Below, piece by piece: positions 38,725-47,934 of a DNA stretch of 64,000 nucleotides (its first letter is position 1; every line of letters begins with the position of its first letter). Location: NCBI RefSeq assembly GCF_037023735.1, contig NZ_CP146069.1:2707501-2771500 (forward strand), written 5' to 3'. The stretch comes from Roseovarius sp. S88. GTDB lineage: Bacteria; Pseudomonadota; Alphaproteobacteria; Rhodobacterales; Rhodobacteraceae. The notes beneath the pieces were generated by a model that did not search any database, was not told the DNA's origin, and worked only from the letters and a program-made list of their open reading frames with translations. The position numbers and the translations under genes are program-made.

Positions 38725-39041
38725 TGGGTTCTCCTCCCTTCGCGTTATTTAGGCAAGCTGCTTCTATCTGGCGCTTTTCACTACATCGTTAATGGAGAAC
38801 GGGCATTTGTCCAGCAACACAAACTGGGGATCTCGAAGAAAACCGCCCTCAAAGTCGTGAACCACGGCTTTGTCTCCGCAGCGAAAACAAAAACAGATTT
38901 CGTGTCGTTTTGTAGAGCAGAGACGCTTCAATCCTACCTATTTTAAAGGCCCTGCGCCATAATTTGAACACAGACCTCTACGATAAACGCTACGTCGAAT
39001 TCCGTTTACAGGGGCGAAATCCGCCCCACTGAGGTGTCATT
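38725..39041. other. 317-base divergent intergenic region between gdhA and the tad genes
   Basis: No credible gene is visible. The left part must contain the gdhA promoter and leader. The right part must contain the tad promoter, ending with a short hairpin GGGGCG-N5-CGCCCC (39011-39027) and a GAGGTG ribosome-binding site before the ATG at 39042. The centre (about 38860-38950) is AT-richer than the surroundings. No clear sigma-70 boxes could be assigned with confidence. Confidence 0.5.
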
Positions 39042-40949
39042 ATGATGGTTTATACTGGACCAACCAAAAAGGGCCGTAAGGGTGCATGTGCCCGGTCGTC
39101 CCTAATCACGAAATCAACCAAACGAATTGCGTGTGCATTCCGCAAAGCCGAAGAAGGCGCCGCAACGATCCTGACGCTTTTCATCTTCATGTTCATGCTT
39201 GTCATGGCTGGCATCGGCATTGACATGATGCGTTTCGAGATGGAACGCGCCCGTCTGCAGGCCACTCTTGACGCAGCCGTGCTGGCCGGTGCCGGCGCAC
39301 CGTTTGGCGAAGATCCCAAAGCCATCGTGCAAGACTATTTCGCCAAAGCGGAAATGTCCGAATTCTTGAACGCATTCGAAGAGGGCGACGTACAAACATC
39401 GCTCAACGCCTCCAGCGTGCACGCCAGTGCCGAGATGACGATGGACACTTACCTGATGAAGCTGTCAGGTGTTGAGAGCCTCACCGCGCTTGCCGCCGCA
39501 ACCGCCGAGACGCGCATTCCGAAGCTGGAGATCGCGCTCGTCCTCGACGTGTCGAATTCGATGAACAACAACAACAAAATCGGCAACCTGCGCACAGCTG
39601 CACGCGATTTTGTGACAACCATTCTCAACTCAGCGGATGAAAACAACGCTGTGATTTCTGTTGTGCCCTTCAGCACCTCGGTGGCACCTTCGCAAGAAAT
39701 CTATGACGCTCTGCTGGTTGACGAAACACACGACTACTCGAATTGCCTGGTGTTTGACGACGACGATTACAACAGCACCGCGCTGGTCACTGACGCCGCG
39801 GCTGCGACATCTGACATCACCCTGCAGCCCATTCGGCAGGCAATTTACACATCGCGCTTCGGGGATTTTAACGACCTGAACGGGCCATGGCGCTCATGCT
39901 ATACTGAAGATGGGTATCGCATTAAGCCGTTTTCGGCGAGTGAAACCCAACTGCACACTACAATCAACAACCTGATCGCAGATGGGAACACCACCGGCAG
40001 CCTTGGAATCAAATGGGGTGCCGCCCTGTTGGACCCAAGCTTCCGCGATGTGACCACGTCGTTGATTGCGTCGAATCACATGGATGCTGCCCTGGATCGT
40101 GTTCCGGTTGACTACACCGAAGGGGATACTGTGAAGGCCATCGTCATGATGGGCGATGGCAAGAACACAACGACCTACTTCTTGCCAGAAAACAGCGACT
40201 ATCGTGGGCCCGACTCGGAAGTGTTCAAAGTTCGGTATTCAGACGAAGAATTCTATTACGTCTACTATCGCTACAATGCGAATTACCGGTCTTATAGCTC
40301 AAGCTACGAGTACCTTTGCTCCAGCGCTTACCCAGACTGGCTTTGCGAGTACAAGTCCGTGGACTACACAAACTACTTCATTCGCGATGTTGATGATCAC
40401 TATCCTCCAGGTCTCTTGACCGGACCTGGTGACGACCTGGACGATACGCCACTTCCACCATGTGACAACGACAGCTCAACAAACTGCGATGATGTTGTCG
40501 ATGAGCTCTTTGACGGCCGCTACTACATCAACGCGGAAACCGGCCAAAAGATCGACGGCGTCACTTTTGTAGAACTTGACGACGAAGTCGATGAGTTCAT
40601 CTCGCGCCGCCGCATTCCGTGGGAAGAGGCCTGGGGCCTTATGTCTCCGGACGAGTATGGTGACCTGACAGGTGACCGCACGCCGGACGACGAATACGAA
40701 GCGTCGGGCAGTAACATCAGTGGCTCCAAAAAAGACACGCGTATGTCGAACGTCTGCACCGCGGCCAAGACCAATGGTGTGGTGATCTACACGATCGGTT
40801 TTGAGATTGGCGAAGGTGGAACGGCTGAAACTGCACTCAAGAACTGTGCAACATCCTTCACGCATTACTACCGCGTGGACGGAGTGGATATTTCAGCCGC
40901 CTTCAGCTCCATCGCGGGCAACGTGCAATCGCTGAGGTTGACACAATGA
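39042..40949 (+). CDS. TadG-like pseudopilin with von Willebrand factor A domain
   Basis: A 635-residue membrane-anchored protein. After a basic leader, EEGAATILTLFIFMFMLVMA forms the single N-terminal TadE/G-type helix, followed by FEMERARLQATLDAAVLAG. A vWA domain begins near residue 160 with a metal-ion-dependent adhesion motif DVSNS at residue 169. An unusual Tyr-, Ser- and Asp-rich insert at about residues 397-455 (FYYVYYRYNANYRSYSSSY) interrupts it. DTRMSNVCTAAKTNGVVIYT resumes the vWA fold. TadG proteins are minor pilus components or surface adhesins. It is the first of three overlapping genes. Confidence 0.85.
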   Translation: MMVYTGPTKKGRKGACARSSLITKSTKRIACAFRKAEEGAATILTLFIFMFMLVMAGIGIDMMRFEMERARLQATLDAAVLAGAGAPFGEDPKAIVQDYFAKAEMSEFLNAFEEGDVQTSLNASSVHASAEMTMDTYLMKLSGVESLTALAAATAETRIPKLEIALVLDVSNSMNNNNKIGNLRTAARDFVTTILNSADENNAVISVVPFSTSVAPSQEIYDALLVDETHDYSNCLVFDDDDYNSTALVTDAAAATSDITLQPIRQAIYTSRFGDFNDLNGPWRSCYTEDGYRIKPFSASETQLHTTINNLIADGNTTGSLGIKWGAALLDPSFRDVTTSLIASNHMDAALDRVPVDYTEGDTVKAIVMMGDGKNTTTYFLPENSDYRGPDSEVFKVRYSDEEFYYVYYRYNANYRSYSSSYEYLCSSAYPDWLCEYKSVDYTNYFIRDVDDHYPPGLLTGPGDDLDDTPLPPCDNDSSTNCDDVVDELFDGRYYINAETGQKIDGVTFVELDDEVDEFISRRRIPWEEAWGLMSPDEYGDLTGDRTPDDEYEASGSNISGSKKDTRMSNVCTAAKTNGVVIYTIGFEIGEGGTAETALKNCATSFTHYYRVDGVDISAAFSSIAGNVQSLRLTQ

Positions 40950-41482
40950 TACGCAAATTCCGCTCTCTCCTGGGCCGCACGGCCCGGGAGGAAGACGGGA
41001 ACGCAACAATCGAGTTCGTTCTCCTCTTCCCCATCTACCTGTCCTTTATCGTGATGTCGGTCGAACTGGGCTTCATCACCATGCGGCACACAATGATCGA
41101 ACGCGGTATGGACATCGCCGTACGCGAGCTTCGTCTGGGAACAGGCACTGCGCCACAGCACGATGAAATCAAGCAGATTGTCTGTGACAATGCTCTGCTT
41201 GTTGTGAACTGCGAAGACAACCTGCGTCTGGAAATGGACTCTGCCAACCTGTTTGCATTCAACTCTTTGGACACAGAAGTGGACTGCACCGACCAATCCG
41301 AGGAAGCTCGGCCTGTACGCACATTTACACCCGGTCAGCAGAACCAGTTGATGCTGCTGCGTGCGTGCTACAAATATGACCCGCTCTTCCCCGATGAAGT
41401 GTTGGGGTCAGCATTGCAAACTGACGGGGCTGGTCAATCGGCAATCGTATCAATGACTGCCTTCGTACAGGAGCCAATCTGA
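40946..41482 (+). CDS. TadE-like pseudopilin
   Basis: A 178-residue protein with a type IV pilin-like N-terminus: EEDGNATIEFVLLFPIYLSF forms the membrane helix preceded by a Gly/Asn-type processing region, and MRHTMIERGMDIAVRELRLG continues the long helix. Four Cys (CDN, NCED, DCTD, RACYK) may form two disulfides outside the membrane. It overlaps the vWA gene by 4 bases and the next gene by one base, so it is tightly co-expressed. No Flp pilin, TadA ATPase or RcpA secretin is in the window. Confidence 0.8.
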   Translation: MIRKFRSLLGRTAREEDGNATIEFVLLFPIYLSFIVMSVELGFITMRHTMIERGMDIAVRELRLGTGTAPQHDEIKQIVCDNALLVVNCEDNLRLEMDSANLFAFNSLDTEVDCTDQSEEARPVRTFTPGQQNQLMLLRACYKYDPLFPDEVLGSALQTDGAGQSAIVSMTAFVQEPI

Positions 41483-42114
41483 TGTTGTATGCGCGTTTTA
41501 AAGTCGCAATGCGCAGTTTCTGGAACGAAACACGCGGGTCGTTTACAGTCGAATCCGTGATCGCAATTCCGCTCCTCTTTTGGGCAACAGCCGCAACGTT
41601 CGAATTCTTCGAAGTGCACCGTTACAAAAGCGCACGGGAAAAGGCGACTTATGCCATCGCCGACATGATCTCTCGCGAGACATCACAGGCTGGACTGACA
41701 TCCGTCTACATGGACAATGCGTTGACGATGTTCGACGCAATTTCAAATGACGAAGGTGCCAACCAGATCCGGGTGTCCGTGGTTCAATACGATCAGATCG
41801 AAGACATCTATGAAATAGTCTGGTCGGAAATTCGCGGCCAGGAATTTACATTGGAACAGTTGGAAACCTCAGACGTGGAAGACGATCATGATCGCTTGCC
41901 GATTGTGGACCACGGCGATCAGATCATTGTGGTCGAGTCCAATTCGTTCTACGAACCTCTCTTCGGCATCGCCCTTGACCGTCTGCTTGTTGATACGAGG
42001 ATGTTCACGTCAATCCGGTTTGCGCCTCAAGTGTGCTATGAAGGGATCTGTGCCCCGGCAAATGACGGAACCACAGACACCAGCGACGACGACGACGCCG
42101 CAAGTAACTCTTAA
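41482..42114 (+). CDS. TadE/TadF-like pseudopilin
   Basis: A 210-residue membrane-anchored protein. NETRGSFTVESVIAIPLLFW provides the pilin-like helix with Glu at the usual fifth position, then FEFFEVHRYKSAREKATYAI. The C-terminus is acidic, ending TSDDDDAASNS. Starts on the last base of the TadE-like gene (TGATG). It ends overlapping the convergent gene by 4 bases. Together the three genes encode accessory subunits of a Tad-type pilus whose core genes must lie elsewhere. Confidence 0.8.
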   Translation: MLYARFKVAMRSFWNETRGSFTVESVIAIPLLFWATAATFEFFEVHRYKSAREKATYAIADMISRETSQAGLTSVYMDNALTMFDAISNDEGANQIRVSVVQYDQIEDIYEIVWSEIRGQEFTLEQLETSDVEDDHDRLPIVDHGDQIIVVESNSFYEPLFGIALDRLLVDTRMFTSIRFAPQVCYEGICAPANDGTTDTSDDDDAASNS

Positions 42115-42599
42115 TCCAACTCAATGTCACCGCGTATAAGCGCGGTGACGATATCGGCCATGGCCCGCGATTGTGCGCCCGGTGTGACACCTCCGATGCC
42201 CACACGCTTGCCCATGCGCCACCAAAGCCCCGGACGCCACCGCGCCGGGGCTTTCTGTTTGAGCTTGATGAGAAATCCATTGGACGGTTTGAACGCGAAA
42301 ATGCCGCGATCCAGGCTGTCAATGTCTTCGAGACGAGCGATCATCTCTCCATCACTGGTGCGCAACCCCTCGCGCGTCAGTTCCACCGCAAGCGCCGTGG
42401 CGCGGCGCATCGCGTCCGCCATCCACAGCGCCAGGCCACCAATCACCACCAGAAACATCTGCCATAACAGAGCCCCTGGGGGTCGCGCCATCGCGACATA
42501 GACCGCCAACAGGCCCAATAGAGCCAAAGCACCGACACCCAGCACTCTACGTCCCGGAGAGGCGCGCACAACCACCAGAACTTCTGAATTGGACGTCAT
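42111..42599 (-). CDS. Membrane protein of unknown function with PH-like C-terminus
   Basis: A 162-residue protein with two hydrophobic segments at about residues 20-38 (LGVGALALLGLLAVYVAMA) and 43-60 (ALLWQMFLVVIGGLALW). A soluble tail follows (ELTREGLRTSDGEMIARLED, then KPSNGFLIKLKQ) that reads like a small bPH2/PH-like domain. The function is unknown. It is convergent with the TadF-like gene, with a 4-base overlap of stop codons. Confidence 0.65.
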   Translation of the reverse strand: MTSNSEVLVVVRASPGRRVLGVGALALLGLLAVYVAMARPPGALLWQMFLVVIGGLALWMADAMRRATALAVELTREGLRTSDGEMIARLEDIDSLDRGIFAFKPSNGFLIKLKQKAPARWRPGLWWRMGKRVGIGGVTPGAQSRAMADIVTALIRGDIELD

Positions 42600-42635
42600 G
42601 TGTAATCCTGTCTGGCTCTCGCTCTTGCCATGTCT

Positions 42636-43232
42636 CTAAGTCCCCACAGAGTGACGTACCAGGTTCCAATACAGCGTTTCGACCTCGGGCCGCGAAAGCC
42701 GCCCCTGCTCGCGGAACCAGGTGTTAACCCCCGTCAGCATTGCAATCAACGCCATGGCCGTGATGCGTGGCTCCTGCACCACAAACACACCCGCCTGCGC
42801 GCCACGCCGCAAGATCTCCTCCAAGGACGACTCATAGTCCCGTCGCAACGCACCGATGGCGTCAAAATTCTCCGGGCTCAGATTGCGCAGCTCCATGTAG
42901 GAAATGAACACCGCATCGGCCCGCTGTGTGTTGAAGCGAATATGAAACCGGGTGAAGGCTTCGAGCGCCGCAGCAGGATCTGTGACATCGACATGCGCAG
43001 CCTCTTGAGACCAACCTGCCAGAAGATCGTCCATATGACCCTTCAGCAGATCGAACAAAAGGCTTTGTTTGTCAGGTGTGTAGTTATAAAGCGCCCCGGC
43101 CTGTACGCCCACTTCGGTCGCGATTTGGCGCATCGAGACCGCCGCGAACCCATGTCTCGCAAAAAGCCGAAGCGCGGCATCGCGCACCTTGGGACCAGTG
43201 ATATCAGAATGAGAACCTTGTGTACGAGCCAT
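42636..43232 (-). CDS. TetR family transcriptional regulator
   Basis: A 198-residue TetR regulator. The N-terminal helix-turn-helix is RDAALRLFARHGFAAVSM, then GVQAGALYNYTPDKQSLLFD. The C-terminal helical domain is typical of fatty-acid or acyl-CoA sensing members but gives no firm ligand. I chose the start at 43232 (ARTQGSHSD) over one at 43262, because a perfect 14-bp palindrome lies at 43248-43261, just upstream of it, and would otherwise be inside the coding sequence. It is divergent from a small lipoprotein gene. Confidence 0.88.
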   Translation of the reverse strand: MARTQGSHSDITGPKVRDAALRLFARHGFAAVSMRQIATEVGVQAGALYNYTPDKQSLLFDLLKGHMDDLLAGWSQEAAHVDVTDPAAALEAFTRFHIRFNTQRADAVFISYMELRNLSPENFDAIGALRRDYESSLEEILRRGAQAGVFVVQEPRITAMALIAMLTGVNTWFREQGRLSRPEVETLYWNLVRHSVGT

Positions 43233-43247
43233 GATGACAGGCTTAAC

Positions 43248-43261
43248 TGAACATATGTTCA
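43248..43261. promoter_or_regulatory. Predicted TetR operator, perfect 14-bp palindrome
   Basis: TGAACATATGTTCA is a perfect palindrome lying 15 bases upstream of the tetR-family start codon and 50 bases upstream of the divergent lipoprotein gene. Size and symmetry suit an AcrR/TetR dimer, so autoregulation and control of the divergent gene are likely. Confidence 0.65.
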
Positions 43262-43311
43262 AATAAAAGCCCCGCTTGCCTGCGCCCCCAATCTAATGGC
43301 ATGACACGAAC

Positions 43312-43647
43312 ATGCGTTCCGAACCGAAAATCCGTGCTGCATGTCATGCTCTCCGCCGAACCGTCATCTTGTGCGGGTTTATTGCTGTTGCGGGATGCAC
43401 GCAGTTCCCGGACCTGAACCAAAGCGTCAGCACAGAGGCACGCAACGGAAACTTCCCGGCACTTGTGCCCGTCGAGGTTCTTCGCGCGGACGCTCCGGCA
43501 CAGCAGGTCACCGACACAACCACCACCACGTTGGAGGCGCGTGTTGCCGCATTGCGCAGCCGCGCCAACCGCCTGCGTGGCACCGTACTGAATAGATCGG
43601 CGCGCGCCCGGCTTGAGCAAAAGCCTGACATCCCCGCAGAAGGATGA
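43312..43647 (+). CDS. Small predicted lipoprotein
   Basis: A 111-residue protein with a lipoprotein signal: a basic start, hydrophobic TVILCGFIAVAGC, and lipobox VAGC with C29. The mature part is short and contains a helical segment (LEARVAALRSRANRLRGTVL) rich in Arg and Ala. The function is unknown. It precedes hom by 114 bases and is divergent from the TetR regulator. Confidence 0.65.
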   Translation: MRSEPKIRAACHALRRTVILCGFIAVAGCTQFPDLNQSVSTEARNGNFPALVPVEVLRADAPAQQVTDTTTTTLEARVAALRSRANRLRGTVLNRSARARLEQKPDIPAEG

Positions 43648-43761
43648 TCTGACCGGCAAACACACGCGCCCTGAATGCAGCGCGAAAACCCGCGTTGCAT
43701 GCGCGCGCCGGGCGCGGTACATCGCCCACATCTGCAACGCGTCCAGAATATGGAGACTGCC

Positions 43762-45048
43762 ATGACCGCCCCTCTTCGTCTTGGGATTGCCGGATTGGGC
43801 ACTGTCGGCACCGGCGTGGTGAAAATTGTGCGCCAAAAGGCAAACCTGCTGGCACAGCGTGCAGGACGCGCCATTGAGATAACCGCAGTTTCCGCCCGCT
43901 CCCGCGACAAAGATCGCGGCGTGTCGCTGTCCGGCTATGACTGGGAAGATGACCCGGTCAAACTGGCCACACGCGAAGACGTGGATGTGTTTGTCGAACT
44001 CATGGGCGGTTCGGATGGCCCGGCCAAAGCCGCGACCGAAGCCGCCATTGCCGCGGGCAAGGACGTTGTCACCGCCAACAAGGCGCTTCTCGCGCTGCAC
44101 GGCAATAGTTTAGCACAGGCCGCTGAAAATGCCGGACAAGTTCTGCGCTTTGAGGCGGCTGTTGCGGGTGGCATTCCGGTGATCAAATCCCTGACCGAAG
44201 GGTTGGCTGGCAACGAAATCACCCGCGTTATGGGTGTGATGAACGGCACTTGCAACTACATCCTGACACGGATGCAAAGTGCGGGCCTGCCTTATGACGA
44301 GGTGTTTGAGGAGGCCAATCAACTGGGCTATCTGGAGGCAGACCCTACCCTCGACGTGGGTGGCATTGATGCCGGGCACAAGCTGGCCCTGCTCGCCTCC
44401 ATTGCCTTTGGCACGCAGGTGGATTTCGACGGTGTCTCGCTGGAAGGCATTCAGAACATCACCATCGAGGACATCCATCAGGCCGCTGACATGGGCTATC
44501 GCATCAAATTGCTTGGTGTGGCGCGAAAAACCGGGCGTGGACTGGAACAGCGCATGTCGCCTTGCCTTGTGCCCGACACCAGCCCTCTGGGTCAGCTCGA
44601 AGGCGGCACCAACATGGTCGTACTCGAAGGCGACGCGGTGGAGCAGGTCGTGCTGCGCGGTCCGGGTGCAGGCATGGGGCCAACCGCCAGCGCGGTGATG
44701 GGCGATGTGATTGATATCGCGCGTGGGTTCCGCATTTCAACCTTTGGCATTCCGGCCAGTGAACTGGCAGAGACGTCTCCTGCCACGGCAGCCACACCTG
44801 TACCCTACTACCTGCGCATGGCCCTGCATGACAAACCCGGCGCTTTGGCCAAGGTCGCCACCATTCTGGGCAACGCGGGCGTGTCCATCGACCGGATGCG
44901 GCAGTACCGTCATGATGATGAAACCGCGCCTGTCCTGATTGTGACCCACAAAACCGCCCCTGCAGCCCTGGATGAGGCGTTGACCGAGATGACCAGCCTG
45001 GATGTCCTCGCCGGTGCCCCTGTGGCACTCAGGATCGAAAGCGTTTAA
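43762..45048 (+). CDS. hom: Homoserine dehydrogenase
   Basis: A 428-residue homoserine dehydrogenase, reducing aspartate semialdehyde to homoserine for Met, Thr and Ile synthesis. The NAD(P) motif is LGIAGLGTVGTGVVKIV. FEAAVAGGIPVIKSL, MGVMNGTCNYILTRM and EADPTLDVGGIDAGHKLALL are catalytic-domain signatures. A C-terminal ACT domain (RMALHDKPGALAKVATILG) suggests allosteric control by an amino acid. The start at 43762 was chosen because it begins the Rossmann fold; upstream ATGs add an unrelated basic tail. It precedes glpX by 72 bases. Confidence 0.96.
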   Translation: MTAPLRLGIAGLGTVGTGVVKIVRQKANLLAQRAGRAIEITAVSARSRDKDRGVSLSGYDWEDDPVKLATREDVDVFVELMGGSDGPAKAATEAAIAAGKDVVTANKALLALHGNSLAQAAENAGQVLRFEAAVAGGIPVIKSLTEGLAGNEITRVMGVMNGTCNYILTRMQSAGLPYDEVFEEANQLGYLEADPTLDVGGIDAGHKLALLASIAFGTQVDFDGVSLEGIQNITIEDIHQAADMGYRIKLLGVARKTGRGLEQRMSPCLVPDTSPLGQLEGGTNMVVLEGDAVEQVVLRGPGAGMGPTASAVMGDVIDIARGFRISTFGIPASELAETSPATAATPVPYYLRMALHDKPGALAKVATILGNAGVSIDRMRQYRHDDETAPVLIVTHKTAPAALDEALTEMTSLDVLAGAPVALRIESV

Positions 45049-45120
45049 CCCACCCTTTTCCTTGTGTAACGGCTGACCGGCAGCTAATGCTTTTTGCGAT
45101 TTGAGCCCGAAGGAGCTTTT

Positions 45121-46080
45121 ATGACCCAAGACTTTGATGACGCCACACTTTCGCTGGCTCTGGCGCGCGTGTCCGAACAAGCCGCATTGGCCTGTCGCCC
45201 TCTGATCGGACATGGCGATGAGAAAGCCGCCGATCAGGCCGCCGTGAACGCCATGCGCGAAGAGCTGGGCAAGATGGACATCGCCGGCACTGTGGTCATT
45301 GGCGAAGGCGAACGAGACGAAGCTCCGATGCTCTATATCGGAGAGGAAGTGGGCAGCGGGTCCGGCCCCGCCGTTGACATCGCGCTGGATCCGCTGGAAG
45401 GCACCACCATCACCGCCAAGGCCATGCCCAACGCGCTGACCGTGATCTCAATGGCGCCGCGTGGCACGATGCTACACGCGCCGGATGTCTATATGGACAA
45501 GCTGGCCATTGGTCCGGGCTACCCCAAGGACGTGGTCTCACTTGAAATGTCGCCGGATGAGCGCGTCACAGCCCTGGCCAAGGCCAAAGGCTGCGCACCT
45601 GCGGGCATCACGGTCTGTGTGCTGGAACGCCCCCGCCACGAAGACACCATCGCTGCGCTGCGCGGCACCGGCGCCGCGGTCTATCTCATCGGTGACGGCG
45701 ACGTGGCCGGCGTCATGCATTGCACTGACCCTGAGGTCACAGGCATCGACATGTATATGGGCTCTGGCGGCGCACCTGAGGGTGTTCTTGCCGCAGGCGC
45801 CTTGAAATGTCTGGGCGGTCAGATCTGGGGACGCCTCTTGTTCCGTAATGACGACGAAAAAGGCCGCGCCGCCAAGGCGGGGATCACCGATCTTGACCGC
45901 GTCTACAACCGCGACGAGTTGGTCTCATCGGACGTGATCTTTGCCGCCACGGGCGTGACCCAAGGCTCGCTTGTGGCTGGTTTGAAGCCCGGTGCGGGGT
46001 ATATTGAGACACAAACGCTTCTCCTGCGCTCCTCCACCGGGGAACGCCGTGTCATGACCTGCCGCCACCCGGTCGCGTGA
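45121..46080 (+). CDS. glpX: Class II fructose-1,6-bisphosphatase
   Basis: A 319-residue GlpX-type bisphosphatase for gluconeogenesis. Signatures are VVIGEGERDEAPMLYIGEE (metal-binding Glu), DIALDPLEGTTITAKAMPNA, and GSGGAPEGVLAAGALKCLGG. GGAGC precedes the ATG at 45121. It follows hom and overlaps the recJ start by 4 bases, forming a hom-glpX-recJ order that I recall as common in Rhodobacteraceae. Confidence 0.95.
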   Translation: MTQDFDDATLSLALARVSEQAALACRPLIGHGDEKAADQAAVNAMREELGKMDIAGTVVIGEGERDEAPMLYIGEEVGSGSGPAVDIALDPLEGTTITAKAMPNALTVISMAPRGTMLHAPDVYMDKLAIGPGYPKDVVSLEMSPDERVTALAKAKGCAPAGITVCVLERPRHEDTIAALRGTGAAVYLIGDGDVAGVMHCTDPEVTGIDMYMGSGGAPEGVLAAGALKCLGGQIWGRLLFRNDDEKGRAAKAGITDLDRVYNRDELVSSDVIFAATGVTQGSLVAGLKPGAGYIETQTLLLRSSTGERRVMTCRHPVA

Positions 46081-47819
46081 CCGGCTTTCTTGGCGTCACC
46101 TCTTCCCTGACGGGCCGACAATGGGTCGGACCCTCGCCCGAGACGGATCGGCTGGCCGAGGCCATGGCGCAGGCCACCGCCCTGCCCCGCGCTTTGTGCC
46201 AGACCCTGAGCCGACTGGGTGTCTCCAGCGACGCGGCGGAGGCTTATCTTGCGCCCAAGCTGCGCGACCTGATGCCGGATCCGCGCAGTTTGAAGGATAT
46301 GGAAGCTGCCGCTGCGCGGTTTTTGCAGGCTGCAGATGCGAAAGAAAAAATCGCTGTTTTTGCCGATTATGACGTTGATGGCGGCTCCTCAGCGGCCCTG
46401 CTCATCGACTGGCTGCGTCAGATGGGGCGCACGGCAACCCTCTATGTGCCCGACCGCATCGACGAAGGCTATGGCCCCAATGCCCCGGCCATGGCCGAAC
46501 TTGCGGCGGCGCATGACCTGATCCTCTGTGTTGATTGCGGCACACTCAGCCACGATGCTCTGGCCGCGGCAAAGCGCGCGGACGTGATCGTGCTGGATCA
46601 CCATCTGGGCGGTGAAACCCTGCCGCCTGCTTTGGCCGTGGTGAACCCTAACCGTCAGGACGAGAGCGGCGAACTGGCGCATCTCTGCGCTGCGGCTGTC
46701 GTGTTCCTTATGCTGGTCGAGGCAGGCCGCCAACTGCGTGAGGCAGGCAAGCAAGGCCCCGACCTCATGGCCATGCTCGACCTCGTGGCGCTGGCAACGG
46801 TCGCAGATGTGGCCCCGCTGCGCGATGTGAACCGCGCCTTTGTGCGCACCGGTCTGTCCGTGATGGCCAACCGCGCCCGCCCAGGGCTTGTGGCGCTGTC
46901 CGATGTGGCCCGGCTTGATGCCGCGCCCAATACCTATCACCTCGGCTTTGTTCTTGGACCGCGCGTGAATGCCGGGGGGCGTGTCGGGCGCGCCGATCTG
47001 GGGGCGCGTCTTCTGGCGTGCAATGACCTCCATGAAGCCAAGTCTCTGGCCGAAAAACTCAACGAACTCAATGCAGAACGGCAAGATGTTGAAGCAGGTG
47101 TTCGCGCCGCCGCACTGGATCAGGCCGAAGAGCGCGGGCTGGACAAGCCACTTGTCTGGGCCGCCGGAGACGGCTGGCATCCCGGGGTTGTCGGCATCGT
47201 CGCCTCACGCCTGAAAGAGGCCACCAACCGCCCTGCTATTGTTATAGGCTTCGACGGTGACGAAGGCAAAGGTTCGGGGCGCTCAGTCTCAGGCGTCGAT
47301 CTGGGACATGCGATCCAGAAACTGACGGCGGAAGGCCTTTTGATCAAAGGCGGTGGACACAAAATGGCCGCTGGTCTGACCGTGGCACGAGAAAAACTTG
47401 AGGCCGCCATGGACCGGCTCTCCGAGCTTCTGGCGAAACAGGGCGCGGGCCAATCAGGCCCGGCTGATTTGCGACTGGACGGGTTGCTGATGCCCGGTGG
47501 GGCCACAACCGAGCTTGTCGAACAGATTGAGGCCGCTGGCCCTTTCGGCGCAGGCGCGCCCGGCCCCCGCTATGCCTTTGCTGACCAAGGCATCAGCTTT
47601 GCCAAACGTGTGGGCGACAGCCATCTCAAGCTGCGCTTTGGCGACGGCACCGGCCCAACCCTCGACGCCATCGCCTTTGGCGCATTTGACACCCCTCTGG
47701 GCCAAGCCCTGGAACAGCATGGCGGTGCGCGTTTTCACCTCGCCGGACGTCTCGACATCAACACCTGGGGTGGCCGCCAGACCGTGCAACTGCGGCTGGA
47801 AGATGCTGCCCTCGCTTGA
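46077..47819 (+). CDS. recJ: Single-stranded-DNA-specific exonuclease RecJ
   Basis: A 580-residue 5'-3' exonuclease of the DHH family acting in recombination and mismatch repair. Motifs are FADYDVDGGSSAAL (motif I), LILCVDCGT, the DHH motif in VIVLDHHLGGE, and the DHHA1 segment GSGRSVSGVDLGHAIQ with GGGHKMAAGLTV. Start is GTG at 46077, overlapping glpX by 4 bases (GTGA), so it is translationally coupled. The length is normal. Confidence 0.95.
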   Translation: MTGFLGVTSSLTGRQWVGPSPETDRLAEAMAQATALPRALCQTLSRLGVSSDAAEAYLAPKLRDLMPDPRSLKDMEAAAARFLQAADAKEKIAVFADYDVDGGSSAALLIDWLRQMGRTATLYVPDRIDEGYGPNAPAMAELAAAHDLILCVDCGTLSHDALAAAKRADVIVLDHHLGGETLPPALAVVNPNRQDESGELAHLCAAAVVFLMLVEAGRQLREAGKQGPDLMAMLDLVALATVADVAPLRDVNRAFVRTGLSVMANRARPGLVALSDVARLDAAPNTYHLGFVLGPRVNAGGRVGRADLGARLLACNDLHEAKSLAEKLNELNAERQDVEAGVRAAALDQAEERGLDKPLVWAAGDGWHPGVVGIVASRLKEATNRPAIVIGFDGDEGKGSGRSVSGVDLGHAIQKLTAEGLLIKGGGHKMAAGLTVAREKLEAAMDRLSELLAKQGAGQSGPADLRLDGLLMPGGATTELVEQIEAAGPFGAGAPGPRYAFADQGISFAKRVGDSHLKLRFGDGTGPTLDAIAFGAFDTPLGQALEQHGGARFHLAGRLDINTWGGRQTVQLRLEDAALA

Positions 47820-47880
47820 CGAAAGCTTACTGCAAGCCTGCGACAGATTGGCTTAGTAAAATTGTCAGAATTGACTTTCC

Positions 47881-47895
47881 TGATCTTATTAGTCA
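47881..47895. promoter_or_regulatory. Iron-responsive box (TGA-N9-TCA) upstream of bfd-bfr
   Basis: TGA (47881-47883), nine bases, TCA (47893-47895) sit inside a longer dyad CCTGA-N9-TCAGG (47879-47897), 40 bases before the bfd start. TGA-N9-TCA is the known form of the RirA/Iron-Rhodo-box of Alphaproteobacteria. It suggests iron-dependent control of bacterioferritin. Confidence 0.65.
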
Positions 47896-47934
47896 GGAAT
47901 AAGCACATGCAATCGCAACCGTGTGGACCGTCAC

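Noticed and set aside
37381..38946. Long open frame (521 codons) on the plus strand opposite gdhA
   Set aside because: It is the antisense shadow of a certain glutamate dehydrogenase; its His-, Arg- and Phe-rich composition has no domain and reflects GC codon bias.
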